Positions 10,199 through 22,475 of a stretch of DNA of 64,000 bases are shown one piece after another. Position numbers and translations under genes: made by a program. Source of the DNA: Harringtonia aguacate (lineage: Eukaryota; Ascomycota; Sordariomycetes; Ophiostomatales; Ophiostomataceae); NCBI GenBank assembly GCA_014183095.1, contig JACCPH010000035.1:71743-135742 (forward strand), read 5' to 3'. Position 1 is the stretch's first letter. Each line of letters begins with the position of its first letter. Below the pieces are notes generated by a model. The model was not told the DNA's origin. It was given only the letters and a program-made list of their open reading frames with translations, and did no database searches.

Positions 10199-11803
10199 TT
10201 TTGAAGGTGGGAAAGTAAAAGCGAAAAGAAAAAAGAAATAAATGCCAAATATGCTGCAGCCTTCAGCTTCAGCAAGATGCGAAAAGTGTACAAGAACGAA
10301 ATAAAAGAAAGGTACGTCTCGTTTGCTTGGACCTTCTGCAGCTTGCAATTGCAGAAAAAAAAAATTAACTCCCAAAAAAGTAGGCGGCTGGAATTTTTTC
10401 TGCCGTCCTCTGAATGGATTTCTGGCGGGGTTGCGACGAACGACTCATTCGCCGAAATCAGTCAGAATGGCGCTAGTCTCCACTTATTAAGACCCGCAGT
10501 TGCTTTTTGGCGCGACTGGCGGCTGAAGCATTGTAAGATAGTTTGCCAGGAAAGCCAGCGCGTCTTGTTCACCAACAAGACAATTCTGGACCCAATTTCT
10601 CGTCACAAATTCGTAGTGACAGACTGTGCAAGTGCCTCTTGCCAGGACTCCCACTGCGAGTGTGCGAGGTGCACTTCTCATGGCAAAAAACGGCAGCCTG
10701 CTCTCACACGGAGCTTCTCACAAAAGTGGCACCGTCTTCACATTGGGTATGGCTCAGACAGCCATGAGAGCTTGTCTACTACACGGCCTTTCAGAAATAT
10801 AAACTACTTCTGCTTTCACTGGCTCGAGAAGTCAAGCGGACACCGCAAGATTTCACGGCTGGACTGAAAAGGGGAGTCTTCCATGGTTGATCACATGGAC
10901 GAGCAGAGCACAAGCAAGCAGCGCTTAAATTGATGCTGGGAGGAGGAGTAGTGCTGTCTCTTTTCAAGGTTCCCACGGAATTCAAGGCTGCGCACCTGCA
11001 CACGTGGCGCACCTCCCTGCGGAGATGATATTCCACGTTGCACCTGCAGTGTAGGGCTGATGGTCCACACCACAGTGTACGGTCCTTGTCGTTGCGATGT
11101 CCCAGTCACACATCAGACATCTTGTGATTTGCCAATGACACATTTTCGACAGGCAGCCTTGCAGCTTGGATTTATTTGCTAGATTAGTATGCTGGCTGGC
11201 TGGCAGAATGAGGGTCGTTTCGTTGGTTGCTGCTCAATGATCACGAGATGTAGCCAGTCGCCCTTTTGCTCCTGCAGGGACGGTGCAGCAAGGAAAAGCG
11301 AGCAACTGGGACTTTTATGCACGCCAGCCATCACACCCCGTCATGGGGCATGGCAAATGGCAAGGCGTGCCGGTGCAGCCTGTCATGAGCGGACCGTGAT
11401 GCAGGTAGCAGCGGGAAGCTCTGCGTCACGTGGACTAGGCAGCTATCACGTCTTCAGGGACCGCGCAGGAAGCAAATCATGCGGATTGCACGCTTCGGCC
11501 CTGCAGAAATACTCAATTGTAGGCCGTCCTATCAAGCAGAGCCGTAGATTCAAAGCTGCTGCCCGTCAATGGCTCAGAGTGTGCGAGGAGCAGCTCGAGG
11601 TCACGTGCGCAGCTTTCCACGCGATGGCCGAGCAACATGATTGGCCACTTAATTTTTAGACACTGCCGGAGAGCTTTTTTGAACATACGAGCCAGCCTGA
11701 AAAAAATAACCAGGGCTCCCACGGCCTCGACCATCCACACCGTCCCAGGCAAACCCGGGGAAAGAGACAGACGTGTCTCTGCGCCAACGCCACATCCCCC
11801 AAG
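10199..11803. other. Divergent promoter region, La / uS4m
   Basis: About 1.6 kb between two divergently transcribed genes. No open frame resembles a known protein. The interval should hold both promoters and 5' UTRs; I recognise no specific site. Confidence 0.6.
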
Positions 11804-13332
11804 ATGAAGTTCCGAAGGACCTTTCGGTTCCACGGGCTGAAGCGGCCGGTCTGTGCCCTCTCTCTCTCTCTCTCTCACGACTTCCCGAATCCCTCTCCCC
11901 TCCGTCCCCCTCCGACAACCTGGCTAACCCACGCAGCGCGTCCGCCAAACGTGGAACAAGTACAACCTCTACAACCTGTACGAGGGCGTGCGCATCCCCC
12001 GCATCATCACCAAGACCTTTTTCCAGCAGAAATGGATCGCCAAGTCGCTGACCCGCGGCTACCACGGCGAGCACATCAAGGAGCGCCAGTGGGAGCGCAT
12101 GTTCAGCCGGCGCATGGCGTCGGTCGTCGACATGGACCCGCGGTACATGGCCGAGTTTGACGGCTCGGAGCAGGCCGCCGGCCGCGGCAGCGGCAAGCAC
12201 GTCGACCCCCAGGCCGCCGGCCAGGACGCCAAGAACGCCCTGCAGCCGTGGGCCGGCACCAACCTCAAGACCAAAGCGTCCACCCCCTACATGCAGATGA
12301 CGTTTGCGCCCATGGAGCGGCGGCTCGACATTGCCGTGTTCCGCGCGCTGTTTGCGAGCAGCGCCCGGCAGGCCCGCCAGTTTGTCGTCCACGGCGCCGT
12401 CAAGGTGAACGGGAAAAAGGTACGTCTCTCTCTCTGACTCTCTTTCTCTCTTTCTCTGGCTGTGCACGCGGCCTACTGACATCACTTTACAGATGATCTA
12501 CCCAGGCTACCTCCTCAACCCCGGCGACATGTTCCAGGTCGACGTCGAGCGCGTGCTCTTTGCCACGGGCGCCAAGAAGCCGACCCGCCGCGCCGAGGTG
12601 CGTGCGCAGCTGGCGCGGGAAGCCGAGGAGGCGGCGGACGCGGAGGAGGCGGGCGAGGAGGCCGAGGGTGAAGTCGAAGCCGAGGCATCGGGCGGGTCGG
12701 ACGAGTCGGGTGAGGACGCCGCCGCACAGGCCGCTGCCCACAAAAAGGCCACCCGCGAGCTGCCGTACCTGGCCGCCCGCGCCAAGCACATCCTGGCCAA
12801 GAGCGGCGACGACCTGACGGTGAAGCGGAAAAAGGCGCTGCGGCAGTTTGTCAAGGACGCGCGCAAGTGGATCGCCAAGGCGGCAGCTCCGTCAAAGTCA
12901 GGAGACGCAGTAGCAACGTCGGCACCGCCGCCGCCGCCGCCGTCGTCGGACATTGTCGACCGGCTGGCGGACCTGCTGGCGGACATGCCGGCCCTGAGCG
13001 AGGAGGGTGCCGAATCCCCCTCCGAAACCAAGACCAAGACTGTCACCAAGCCCAAGCTCACAGACGAGGAGCGCCAGCGGTTCCAGGAGCTCATTGCGCG
13101 CGACGCCGAGAACCCCGTCGACCCCTCGAAGCCGTACGCGACGCCCTGGCGGCCGCGCCCCTTTATGCACGCCTTTGCCTTTATCCCGCGCTACCTCGAG
13201 GTCAACCAGAACATCTGCGCCGCCGTCTACCTGCGCCACCCCGTCGCGCGGCCGGGCTTCGCCGAGGTCCCCTCACCCTACGCACCCGAAATCAACCAGC
13301 TGGCCTTCAACTGGTACCTGCGGCGGCACTGA
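11804..13332 (+). CDS. NAM9: Mitochondrial small-subunit ribosomal protein uS4m
   Basis: Structural protein of the mitochondrial 37S ribosomal subunit. Exons: 11804-11848, 11937-12419, 12493-13332 (455 aa). The family start (MKFRRTFRFHGLKRP) is followed by the conserved TWNKYNLYNLY segment. The S4 RNA-binding domain (about 142-200, with RRLDIAVFRALFASSARQARQ and VNGKK) is cut by intron 2 after VNGKK. The middle (about 215-290) is acidic and Ala/Glu-rich, and a poly-Pro run lies near 330; both are typical fungal expansions. The C-terminus (PRPFMHAFAFIPRYLEVN) is the conserved mitochondrial extension. Intron 1 carries a CT-dinucleotide run near 11862-11876. Its 3' end converges on the septin gene. 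Confidence 0.9.
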
Positions 13333-14263
13333 GTCTTGCCCCCACCCCCCCCCATGCTAGACATTGCTCATAGATGTACTATTGTAAATTATACTACTTG
13401 GCGGTTCAAAAAAAAAAAAAACCATTCACTCCCCAATCGCATCATTTTCATTTTTTTTTGGTGTTTTTGTTTATTCGTACTGGAAACGGACACAAGAAAT
13501 ATAGAGACAACAAGCAAGTGTGACACAACGCAACGATAAGCAGAAACCTAACAAATAAACAAAGCCACCGGAGTAATACATCTGGGGGTGTGGGATAGTG
13601 TGAAGGCAAGCCGAGACGAGCACGGGTATAGTGGCAAGGAGTCACAGAAATGAGCCCTCCCGGATCCAACAGAGCCGACGCCGTGTAAAATACATAATAA
13701 GGCCGTCACAACCACCCGCGGTGCTAGGATACCAAATTCTTCCCGGGAAACCTCCAGAACCTCAAAAAAAAAAAAAAAACTAGCCGATGCACCGTGTCCC
13801 TTTCACCGCTGCGATCCAGCACCAGAGTGGCCCTGTCTGTACAGGTAATTAAGCTCTGCCCTGTTCCCCGACAGATCCAGGACACACAAGCAGGCCAACT
13901 CGAGCCTCTCCTCTCATACGCCAAAAGCAGATTCGTATAGGTGTATAGATAAGTAGGCTAGGCTTTTAGGAGCACACCGGTTGTTAAAGAAAAGTTAATT
14001 TTTTTTTGGCGAGTATTAGAAAAAGTGATTAAAAAGAACACAAAAGAAAACAAAAAAAGAAGCTTCAAGGAGGGAATCTGTTGACAGAAGAAACAACGAC
14101 GAAAAAAGCGGCGGGCTAAGACTGTATCGCGTGGCTGGGGGACATCACGGGGTACTAAAACATGGTCATGTAATAAAGGCGACGGGGAAGAGGTGGTGAG
14201 GAAACAAAATACTGCCGGAGGACGCTGGTGAGGGGGTGTCGCGGTGCAAAGAGTGCGATGCTT
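13333..14263. other. Convergent 3' region, uS4m / septin
   Basis: About 930 bp between two gene ends. It contains A- and T-runs (13409-13421, 13451-13459, 13764-13780, 14000-14007) suited to 3' UTRs and polyadenylation, and no supported gene. Confidence 0.6.
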
Positions 14264-16585
14264 TTAGCGGAGAGAGAAGCCCTTCCTCTTGCCCTCCTTC
14301 TCCAGGGGCCGGCCGCTCTCCAGACGGGACTTCTTCTCCTCCAACTCTAGGCGTTGGCGTTCGAGCTGGTCCTTCATTTCCCGATGGCGAGCATAGAGCT
14401 CCTCCTCGCTCTGCTTGAGCTTCGACTCCTTCTCCGAGACCTTCTGCTGGAAGACCAGCTTCATCTCGGCCTCCATCTTGGCGAGCTTCTGGTCGTGGAG
14501 CGCACGCTCCTCCTCCTGCTTGACAGCCGGGTTGACCTCCTTGAACACGCTAGGGTCTTGCGAGACACCCATCTGGATGAGCTTGTCGGTGCGGTAGTTC
14601 TCGTACAGGATGTTGTTGGTGTGCTCCTTGAGCTCCTCCATGTGGGTGCGGATGAGCATCTGGCGGAGCTTGACAAAGTCGCAGTGCTCCTCGTTGTCCA
14701 CCTCAATCACACCCCACGGGTAGCGACGGCCACGCACCTTGCGGCCGTCGGCGTTGGTGATCTCGTTCGTGGCACCGACAACAGCGAAGGGGACCTTGGA
14801 CATTATCTCGTTGTTCTCGGCAATGGTCTCCTCGTCGTCGAGCTCGTAGCGAGGTCCCTCGAAGATCTGGACCTTGTGGTATTGAATATCGGCCAGAATC
14901 TGCACAAGTCAGTCATTGCATTCGATTAAACCCAAGATACTGAGATGGCGCATTGTAGCTTACCCGGCGCTTGAAAGCGTTGACCTCCTCGTCCGTCAGG
15001 GTGTCCGACTTGGCGATGACGGGAATAAGGTTGACCTTGGTGTGCAGGCGCTTCATGACCTCAATGTCCAGGGGCTTCAGTGAGTGGCCGGTGGGCATGA
15101 TGAAGAAAACGCAGGCATGAATGCGGTTGTCCACAATGTTCATGCGGTTGACCTTATTCTCGGCGTCAAGGTAAGCGTCAAACCGCTGCTCGATGTTGTC
15201 GACAATCGGGCGCCACGACTCGTCGTTGTTAACAAAGTCACCAAAGCCCGGGGTGTCGACGACGGTCAGCCGCAGGCGGACGCCGGCCTCCTCGATGTCG
15301 GCGCTGATCGACTGGATGGTCACGGTCTTGGGGATGATGTCCAGGCTGGGGCTCTTGCGCTCCTTGGGAGGGTAGAGCGAGGTGTTGAACAGGGTGTTGA
15401 CGAGAGTGGACTTGCCCAGACCCGATTCACCTGTCGAGCGTGTGAGCATGGGAGTCATCTGTGTTCCGAGCCGCTTTGATTTACTCACCAACGACCATAA
15501 CATTGAAGTTGAAGCCTTTCCGGACGCTCTTGCGGTGCCATTGGTTCGGCAGGTTGGCAAAACCGACATAGCCGGTAAGCTTCCGGCGGACAATGTTCTG
15601 CGACTCGGCGGCAGCCGTGGCTTGTCTGGTTAGATGAGATTCGTACGAGAGCAAGGGAGATAGCGAGGGAGAGCTTACCAGGTGCTGCCGGGGGTGGCGT
15701 CGCCTTGGATTGTGGGACGGGCGGGGCCGCGGCGGGAGCAGCAGCAGGGGTGCCGTTTGTAGCTAGAGACGCACACAAAAGTTAGCCACGCATATCCATG
15801 ATAGGCAGGCGAAATATGTCCAGTGTGCAATAAAGATAGAGATGCTGCCGAGATCAGGGGGGGGGGGCGACAATGGGAGGCGCCTGACAGCTGAGAGATT
15901 CGGTGCCTGTGGCCTCGGGTTCGGGTTCTGGGTTGATATAGAGCTCGTCGTAGTTCATTGGCTGCATAGGAAGAAGCTTCGGCGGGTACTCTCCGACGTC
16001 CAGCATGCTCTGCCGTCCTTGGGCGGCGTCTCTGCGGACATCGCTGACATGGGGAAGACTGGTGGATCTGGGCGCAGGGAGAGGACGCAGAGATCGCCTG
16101 TCGTCTGTGATGGAAGGGCTCGCAGCCCCCATAGCAGCGATGCTCATCAACGTTTTCTCGAACTGCGCGCTACGCGTGCGGGACTTGACGTGGTTGCCAA
16201 GGTCGAAATGCATGATGGGCAGCGGACCAGGTTTGGTATTCGTTCAAGGTCCGAGGCCCAATGTACTTTCGGGGTAGACAGTCGCAGAGAAGCGAATTTT
16301 TAGGAAGAGCAGTGCTCGCAGGTCGAGCGGAGGACAGACAGCGCGAGCTGAAACGGAGAGGTTGAGATGGGAAAAAGGTGACACGCGCGTCGATGTTTAT
16401 CCTGGAGCCACTTGGCAGGCGAATCGTGCCCCTTTCCGCAAAAGGGGGAAGAAGGGCACGAGATGGCCGAGCGGGATCGGTCGGCAAGCGTGTCGCCCCA
16501 TGCAGTCGCGGTCGAAAACGGTCCAGGGCAAAGCTGTCGGGAGGGAAGGTGCGAGGAAATGATGATTCGAGATATTCTTACCCAT
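14264..16585 (-). CDS. CDC3: Septin, Cdc3/AspB class
   Basis: GTP-binding cytoskeletal protein that builds filaments and rings at septa and growth sites. Exons: 16585-16582 (only ATGG), 15762-15679, 15620-15489, 15430-14964, 14899-14264 (440 aa). A Pro/Ala-rich leader precedes GYVGFANLPNQWHRKSV, the polybasic segment typical of the Cdc3/AspB class. The GTPase follows: P-loop GESGLGKS (about 73-80, split by intron 3), DTPGFG, AKSD and the septin-unique element, then a C-terminal coiled coil (about 365-430). The 4-nt first exon is inferred because exon 2 needs one upstream base plus CT and ATGG has a perfect GTAAGA donor. The first intron is 819 nt, over ten times the local norm, and contains a 119-codon ORF. 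Another 5' end is possible. Confidence 0.88.
15854..16213 (-). other. 119-codon ORF inside the long septin intron
   Basis: An uninterrupted same-strand frame starts at ATG 16213 and ends just after a C-run at 15857-15868. The product is hydrophilic (starts MHFDLGNHVKSR; includes SITDDRRSLRPLP and NYDELYINPEPEPE) and I do not recognise it. I find no good donor that would join it to septin exon 2 in phase. It could be an alternative first exon, a nested gene, an upstream ORF or chance. Confidence 0.25.
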
Positions 16586-17630
16586 TTTGCTCGTTGGGAG
16601 AGAGGTGGCGTTCGCGGATGGTCAGGATAGGGAAATAACGAACGTGTCGAGATACCAAGTCCTGTGAGCAGCGAATTGAGTCGAGGTTAGTTCTTTCCGT
16701 TCTGAAAGTGTGAGGATCTGGCGTGAGCTGGAAGAGCAGGAGGTAGGAAGCGGCGACCAGTGAAACGGGAACAGATGGCAGCTCGCAGGTCGAGTGAGAT
16801 AAGCAGAGGAAGTGCGCAGCCGACCGTTTCAGTTCACAGGCGACTGAGAGAGGAGAGCGCGGACGGGGAGATGATGGGAAGAGGAGGAAAGGGGGCTGTT
16901 TCCCAAGCCATCAATCGGCCGCGTGAAGGCGTGTCTGTTCGAGGACCAAGTGTCACGTACCAAACTAGGCCAAATTAAAAAATATAATAAGGACAAAGGA
17001 TCCCAGATGGTTTGTCTGCGCAGAGTGCGTCGCGTATCAAACACCGTCGCTGGGAGACAGTTCGAAGAAGAGAGAGGTCGAGCGTGATGATGACGAGAAG
17101 GGAGAGAGTCGAAGAAGAAAAAAGTTGGAGAGGCCAAAAGTGATGTCTTCTAGAATGGGAAATTACAGAACACAAAAAAAAAGGGGGTAGGCTGGAAAGC
17201 ACAGTGTGGGCTGAGCTAGAGCACACGTAAAAAGGGGGGAGCAGGAGCACGGGAGTGAATAATACACTGGGGAGGGGGGGGGGGGGGAGAGGAGAAAGCC
17301 AAGGGATGGATGGCAAGAGCAGCCGTTGTAGACTCTGCAGGAAGACCCCTGTCGGAGAAAAAAAAAGGGGGTTCGTGCTCTCTAGTCGACAGGACGAGAG
17401 AGAGAGAGTTCCGTGTGTGGAGACGCGTCTTTACCTGGTAACGACCCTGTCTCCTACGTGTGCACAAGGGGCAGGGACCCTGGGCGCGGCCTGTTAAGGA
17501 CAGAATTAAGGACAGGACCACGCTAACAATGGGGATTCTGGGCAAGGAAGCTTACTATTGGCTATAATTGGCTGCCGGTGCTCAGATCTTTTGGATGATG
17601 GACAGTGCGGAGGACAGTATGCGAGACGGT

Positions 17631-17657
17631 ACAAACACAAACACAAACACAAACAAA
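17631..17657. repeat. ACAAAC short tandem repeat
   Basis: Four to five near-perfect hexamer units in the septin/PEX7 intergenic region. No evident role. Confidence 0.8.
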
Positions 17658-18903
17658 CCCCGGTCCAAAATCACATAATCCTTCTCGCACAGGCAGGAGT
17701 GAGCCGTTTCGCCTTGACAGCGCCACGGCAAGATAAACCGGTCTGCCATTGGCAATCGGCGGCTGGCAGGACGGCCTCATTGGCTGCAGCAGAGCTGTCA
17801 TCCACGTCGACCAAGCGAATACGAATGGCACATAGTGCTCGTATATCATCAGGATTGCATGCAGATAAAAATACGTAGACATCCCGTTGGTGACCCCCAA
17901 ACCATATGCAGCCACGTCAAGCAGTGACCGCGCGCTCTGTCCTGCGCACTGTACGAGTATTTTGTACAAATATGGTCTGCTCTGCTGCGAGAGAGCGGAT
18001 AGGAAGGGGGGAAAAGTATGGGCATGTCAGGCCAGACTTTGCGAAACAGTGCTGTATTTTGTGTGCGAGCATGCAAATTAAGGTGAAGGCCGGTTCTCGG
18101 GCAGCGATGTGTTAGCGTTTAATAGGCGCGACGGCAGGTGGGACTAGCGACACGAAGTTGTTTTCTTGCCGTAAACGGCCCATCGGGTGCTTTGCTGCTT
18201 TCGTGTTCGAGGCGTTCCCAGGCACCGCGACGGAGGGGCTCGCTCGTATCGGCGTCGTAGCCCGCTCGGTCTGTCTTGTTCCCCCTGCCCGTCTGCCTGC
18301 CTGCCTGTCTGCCTGTCTGCCCGCTGTTTGTCTGGCCTCGCCCAAGCTGTCTGGGGGGTCTCCACGTGACCAAATTAATCATGTTTCTGCACCCTGCCCG
18401 CTAGACCGCATCGAGGGCAAAACGGAATGAAGGTAAATTTGGTTTTATAAGCCCTAAAGCTGTGTTTAGGCGGAGCGGCTCCGCCTTACTGGAAGGGAAA
18501 ACATATGAGGATGTTCGGGCTGTGGGGCTGATTAAATGGCCGTGGTGCAGAGCAGAGTCGTAACACCGTTTTCGCCATCCTGTCCACGGCTCCCTGTGCT
18601 ACAATAATTTGCTTTTTCAATATTGCGGCCAAGAGGCTTGATTCGTGTTAAAACTGCGTACTCGTAAGATACAAATACGCAGAGGCTACTTTTAGCTGCC
18701 AGCCTCTGAGATCCGGTCTAGGCCCTGAAACGCTGCCGAGTGGAACTCCCGCCAGGAATGGCAGATCTGCGGTGCTGGTATGACTGCCGGTTTCAGCCCG
18801 TGCTTTTGTGCCTTTTGCGAGCTGGGAGGGGGAGGGGGGGAGTGTTTCTCTGGTCTGTGACGCCGTCAGACTGGTGCCACGGCGCACATGGCCGCTGTTC
18901 GTG

Positions 18904-18953
18904 GGCAGGTGTTTAGGCAGGCGGTCAAGCAGCTCAGGCAGGTGTTTAGGCAG
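18904..18953. repeat. 17-bp direct repeat pair
   Basis: The 17-mer GGCAGGTGTTTAGGCAG occurs at 18904-18920 and 18937-18953 (33-bp period), about 480 bp upstream of PEX7. It may be a regulatory duplication or a small tandem duplication. Confidence 0.75.
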
Positions 18954-19432
18954 TTCGCTTCCGCACACATGCGGTATAGTGCCGGTGCTGGAATTAGGAA
19001 CAAAAAAAAAAAGAAAAAAAAAACGTCTGGACCTTTTGTGGCGTGAGGGCAGCTTTGCCGATCGATGCATCGCCATGCGAGCTCCTCTCTCTGCTGCCCG
19101 CCCTCTGTTCTCGATAAGAATGACCGCCTTGCCCCCCAAGACTGGGGGGTGTGGCCAGCTGGCGGTCTAATGAGGGGCCCCGGGACGCTAACAAAAAAAC
19201 GTGACCCAGCAGCTGCGGCTGCGGCTGCCGTTCACAAGCCGAGGCACATGACAAAGTGCGACCGATGGGCGACTGCAGAATCGTTGCGACGGCCGAGACG
19301 GCATTCCTGCTCAGCTCCCGACACAGACGGCCGGCTGATGGGCGCCCTTCACAGACGGTGACACATACACAGACGACAGCTTCAGCCGACGCTCTTCTCC
19401 CTTCACGCGCCTTGTCCACCTCCGCTCGCGCC

Positions 19433-20709
19433 ATGGCGGCGCCCATGCTCGAGTTTCGGACGCCCGGGTTCAACCCGTACGCGGTGCAGTACTCGCCGTA
19501 CTACGACTCGCGTGTGGCCGTGGCGTCGTCGGCCAACTTTGGCATCATTGGCAATGGCAAACTGTTTGTGCTGGACCTGACGCCGGCCGGCGTGCAGGTC
19601 GGCAAAGCGTAGGTCGCGCTCCTCCTCTGGCCGTCTTGTGCTGTCTTGTGCTGTCGCGCACGACTCTGCTCTTCGCTGACCCGCCAGATACGACACCAAC
19701 GATGCGCAGTTCGACGTGGCGTGGTCCGAGATCAACGAGAACCAGCTGCTGGTGGCGTGCGGCGACGGCTCGCTCAAGCTGTTTGACCTGGCCGTGGACA
19801 GCTTCCCCGTGATGAACTTTCACGAGCACAAGCGCGAGGCGCTGTCGGTGTCGTGGAGCCCGGTGACCAAGGACACGTTTCTGACGAGCTCCTGGGATGG
19901 GACGGTGAAGCTGGTGAGTCTCTTGTCTTGTCGTTCCTCGTCTCTCGTTCCTCGTCCCTCGTGTCTCGTGTCTCGTGTCTCGTCTCTTGTCGCCTCCTCT
20001 GACATGACAGTGGTCTCCGACCCGTAGCCAGGCGCTGCGCACGCTGCCCGTCGGCACCTGCACGTACAGCGCGGCCTACTGTCCGTCGAATCCGGCCCTC
20101 ATCTCGGCCGCCTCGAGCGACTCCCACCTGCGCCTCTTTGACCTGCGCACGCCCGTGTCGGCCAAGTACCACCTGGTGGCTGCCATCCCGGTGCACGCGC
20201 CGCCCGCAGGGGCGCCGCCGCTGGGCGGGCCCACGCTGGCCAACGCGCCGTCCGAGATCCTGACGCACGACTGGAACAAGTACCGCGACACCGTCATCGC
20301 CACCGGCGGCGTCGACAAGGTCATCCGCACCTTTGACATTCGCAACCCGGCCGGCGGGCCGCAGGCCCTCATGGTCGGTCACGAGTTTGCCGTGCGCCGG
20401 CTGGCCTGGAGCCCGCACGCCCACGACGTGCTGCTGAGCGCCAGCTACGACATGACGGTACGCCTGTGGACAGACGGGTCGCCGCCCGGGCCCGGACCCT
20501 CGCCAGGGCCTGCCATGCCGCTGCCCGGCCAGCCCTCCGTTCCCAACCCCGTGCGTCTCGGCACCGAGCTCGGCGTCATGAACCGCCACACCGAGTTCAC
20601 CTCGGGCGTCGACTGGTGTCTGTTTGGCGAGGGCGGCTGGGTCGCCTCGGCCGGCTGGGACGAGCGCGTGCTGCTGTGGGACGCCAACGCCTGGATACGC
20701 AGGAGGTGA
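19433..20709 (+). CDS. PEX7: Peroxin 7, PTS2 receptor
   Basis: Cytosolic WD40 receptor that carries PTS2-bearing enzymes to peroxisomes. Exons: 19433-19608, 19688-19913, 20011-20709 (366 aa). The start matches the family (M-x5-LEFRTPGFNPYAVQYSPYYDSRVAVA). WD repeats appear in order: NFGIIGNGKL, YDTNDAQFDVAWSE, DGSLKLFDL, SSWDGTVKLW, DSHLRLFDLR, GGVDKVIRTFDIR, SYDMTVRLW and GWDERVLLWD. The penultimate blade carries a Gly/Pro-rich insertion (about 283-310), a common fungal loop. Intron 2 contains imperfect repeats of the type CTCGTTCCTCGT/CTCGTGT. The 3' end converges on the histone-fold gene 276 bp away. Confidence 0.93.
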
Positions 20710-20985
20710 TCGCGCTTCCGGGTCGGCATGGACATGAGGTTATGGGACAGCGAACCAAAAAAGGGACCGGCGTTATTCGGAAGGGGTCATATTTCTTATT
20801 ATTTGGGAGGGGATGTGGCAGCATAGACATCATGTAGCAGTAGTTTTTTTTGGCTAGTAACAATCATACGAATACAGCTGGACGCAGTGATCGGTTTCCC
20901 TCTCTTTCCTTCTTTTTTTTTTCAGGGGGACCTCGCCAGAGGTACCGCGTCAATCCAGGCACAGAGGCGGAAGACGACAGCCGCC

Positions 20986-21958
20986 CTAGCTGTCTGTCAT
21001 CTCGACATCGCCGTTGGTGTGCCGCCGGCCGCTGCCAGTGGCATGCGAAGACGAGGCCGGGTGGGATGCTGCTGCGGCAGCGGCGGCAGGCTCGTGCATG
21101 CGGAGCATGTCCTGCTGCAGCTGGGCGCTGGGCCCGGCCTCGTCGGCGAGGGCCGACGCCGACGTGCCGGACGCGGCGGCGGCCTGGGCCAGGGCGGCGG
21201 CGGCGGCGACGCCGGAGCCGTCGGAGCCGGTGGAGGCGCGGGCCGAGCGGAAGCTGCTGCTGCTGCCGCCGTTGAGGATGCTAAAGGGCAGCTGCTGCTG
21301 CTGCTTTTTCTTGTGGCTGGCGGCGGCCCCGGCTGTGGCGCCGCTTCCGTCTGTCCCGTTTGTCAGCGACGCAATGGCCGTGGGCGGCGGCGCGCCCGAC
21401 GAGGAGGAGCGGTCGTGCTTGCTGCTGCTGCCGCCGCTGCCACCACCACTTCCACCGGCGCCACCACTACCGCCACCACCGCTGCCGCCACCGTTGGCGG
21501 CTCCTCCTTTGCTGCCGGCGGCGGCGTTGGTTCCCGTGCGCAGCTTTCCCTGGGTGGCGGCGGCCTCGCCGCGGACCTTGCCAAAAGCGACGGTGGCCGG
21601 CACGGTGTCCTCGAGGAACTCGAGGCGGTCGACGCGGGCGACGGCGTGGGCGAGGTCCTTGTACTGCACGTTGCGGCGGGGCTTGCGGTCGAGCTTGACC
21701 ATGTTCTGGGCCTCGCCCGACAGGTACTGGATAAAGAGCTCGGTGGCGAGGGTCACGACAAAGGCGGCGTTGTTGGAGCAGACGGCCACGTCGGGGTCGA
21801 CCGAGATGATCTTGCGCACACGCGTCACTGGGGAGGGGGGACGGTCAGCGACACAGCACACACAGCACGGGAAGGAAGCAGAAGCGGGACGTACATGGCA
21901 GCTGGGTCTGGCCCGTCGCCTCTTTCCGCGGTGGGATGGCTGTGGTGTTGTAAGGCAT
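20986..21958 (-). CDS. Histone-fold protein, Dpb3/CHRAC15 (POLE4)-like
   Basis: Small DNA-associated protein of the CBF/NF-Y histone-fold family. Exons: 21958-21895 and 21827-20986 (301 aa). Residues 1-20 lead into the fold (about 22-100): LTRVRKIISVDPDVAVCSNN, FVVTLATELFIQYLSGEA and NVQYKDLAHAVARVDRLEFL. This pattern matches the Dpb3/Dls1/CHRAC15/POLE4 branch, which acts in DNA polymerase epsilon or ISWI remodelling complexes. NC2-alpha has a different helix 2. Beyond residue 115 the protein is low-complexity Gly/Ser/Ala with a QQQQ run and several poly-Ala stretches, so it is much longer than the yeast proteins. Which complex it serves cannot be decided. Confidence 0.78.
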
Positions 21959-22475
21959 GATGAGGCTGAGAAGGGGGGAGAGAGGCGGAAAGGATGGTGG
22001 AGGGTAGAGGGTGGAGGGAGAGGCAGAGACAAAGGCGGACGATGGCCGAAAATTTATCTCAAGTGGTGCTGCTGCTCGGGAGTGGAATGCGGTTCGATTG
22101 CCGGCCTGGTGGGTGGGAAAAGACTTGGAAGAGTCGTGGTTGTCGGCTGGAGACAGCGTAGGAGCAAAGTCTGGCGCGACGCGATTTTGGAGGGCGGGAG
22201 CGCTAGAGCGACACCGCGTTAATTGGCAAATACAGTGGGTACAAGCTTGGATTGGTACTCCCACAGCAGCTCCCAACGAATTTGTTTTACATTCTATGAC
22301 CTGGTTTCTAGACTGTGATTGCCGCCGTGAACCTGCAATGGTATGATACAAAGAAAACAATGACATAAGAGACGAGCAGAGCCATGAGCCACCTAAAAGA
22401 AAAAGAGGCGCAGCGAAGGAGAGACGAGAAGGTGAAAGAAAAAAGAGAGAAAACGACAAAAAAAAAAAAAAAAGC
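21959..22475. other. Intergenic region, histone-fold promoter / SNARE 3' side
   Basis: About 520 bp, with an A-run at about 22457-22472 beside the SNARE stop. No gene seen. Confidence 0.6.

Larger units (their letters stand above)
16586..19432. other. Divergent intergenic region, septin / PEX7
   Basis: About 2.85 kb, the largest intergenic interval here, with both promoters. Contents: a G-run at about 17274-17287, ACAAAC repeats at 17631-17657, octamers TACGAGTA (17952-17959) and TACTCGTA (18659-18666), a tetranucleotide-like CTGC/CTGT run near 18292-18325, and a 17-bp direct repeat (18904-18920, 18937-18953). No open frame looks like a known protein. Confidence 0.55.

Noticed and set aside
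8786..10204. A 472-codon plus-strand open frame
   Set aside because: Antisense to the La gene; low-complexity Val/Ala/Leu product, explained by the codon bias of La.
17558..19139. Frames of 60-163 codons between septin and PEX7
   Set aside because: Composition follows local repeats (ACAAAC, CTGC/CTGT); no splice sites link them into a plausible gene.
20887..22222. Plus-strand frames of 357 and 402 codons
   Set aside because: Antisense to the histone-fold gene; the Gly/Arg/Val-rich and Ser/Ala/Pro-rich sequences mirror its low-complexity tail.
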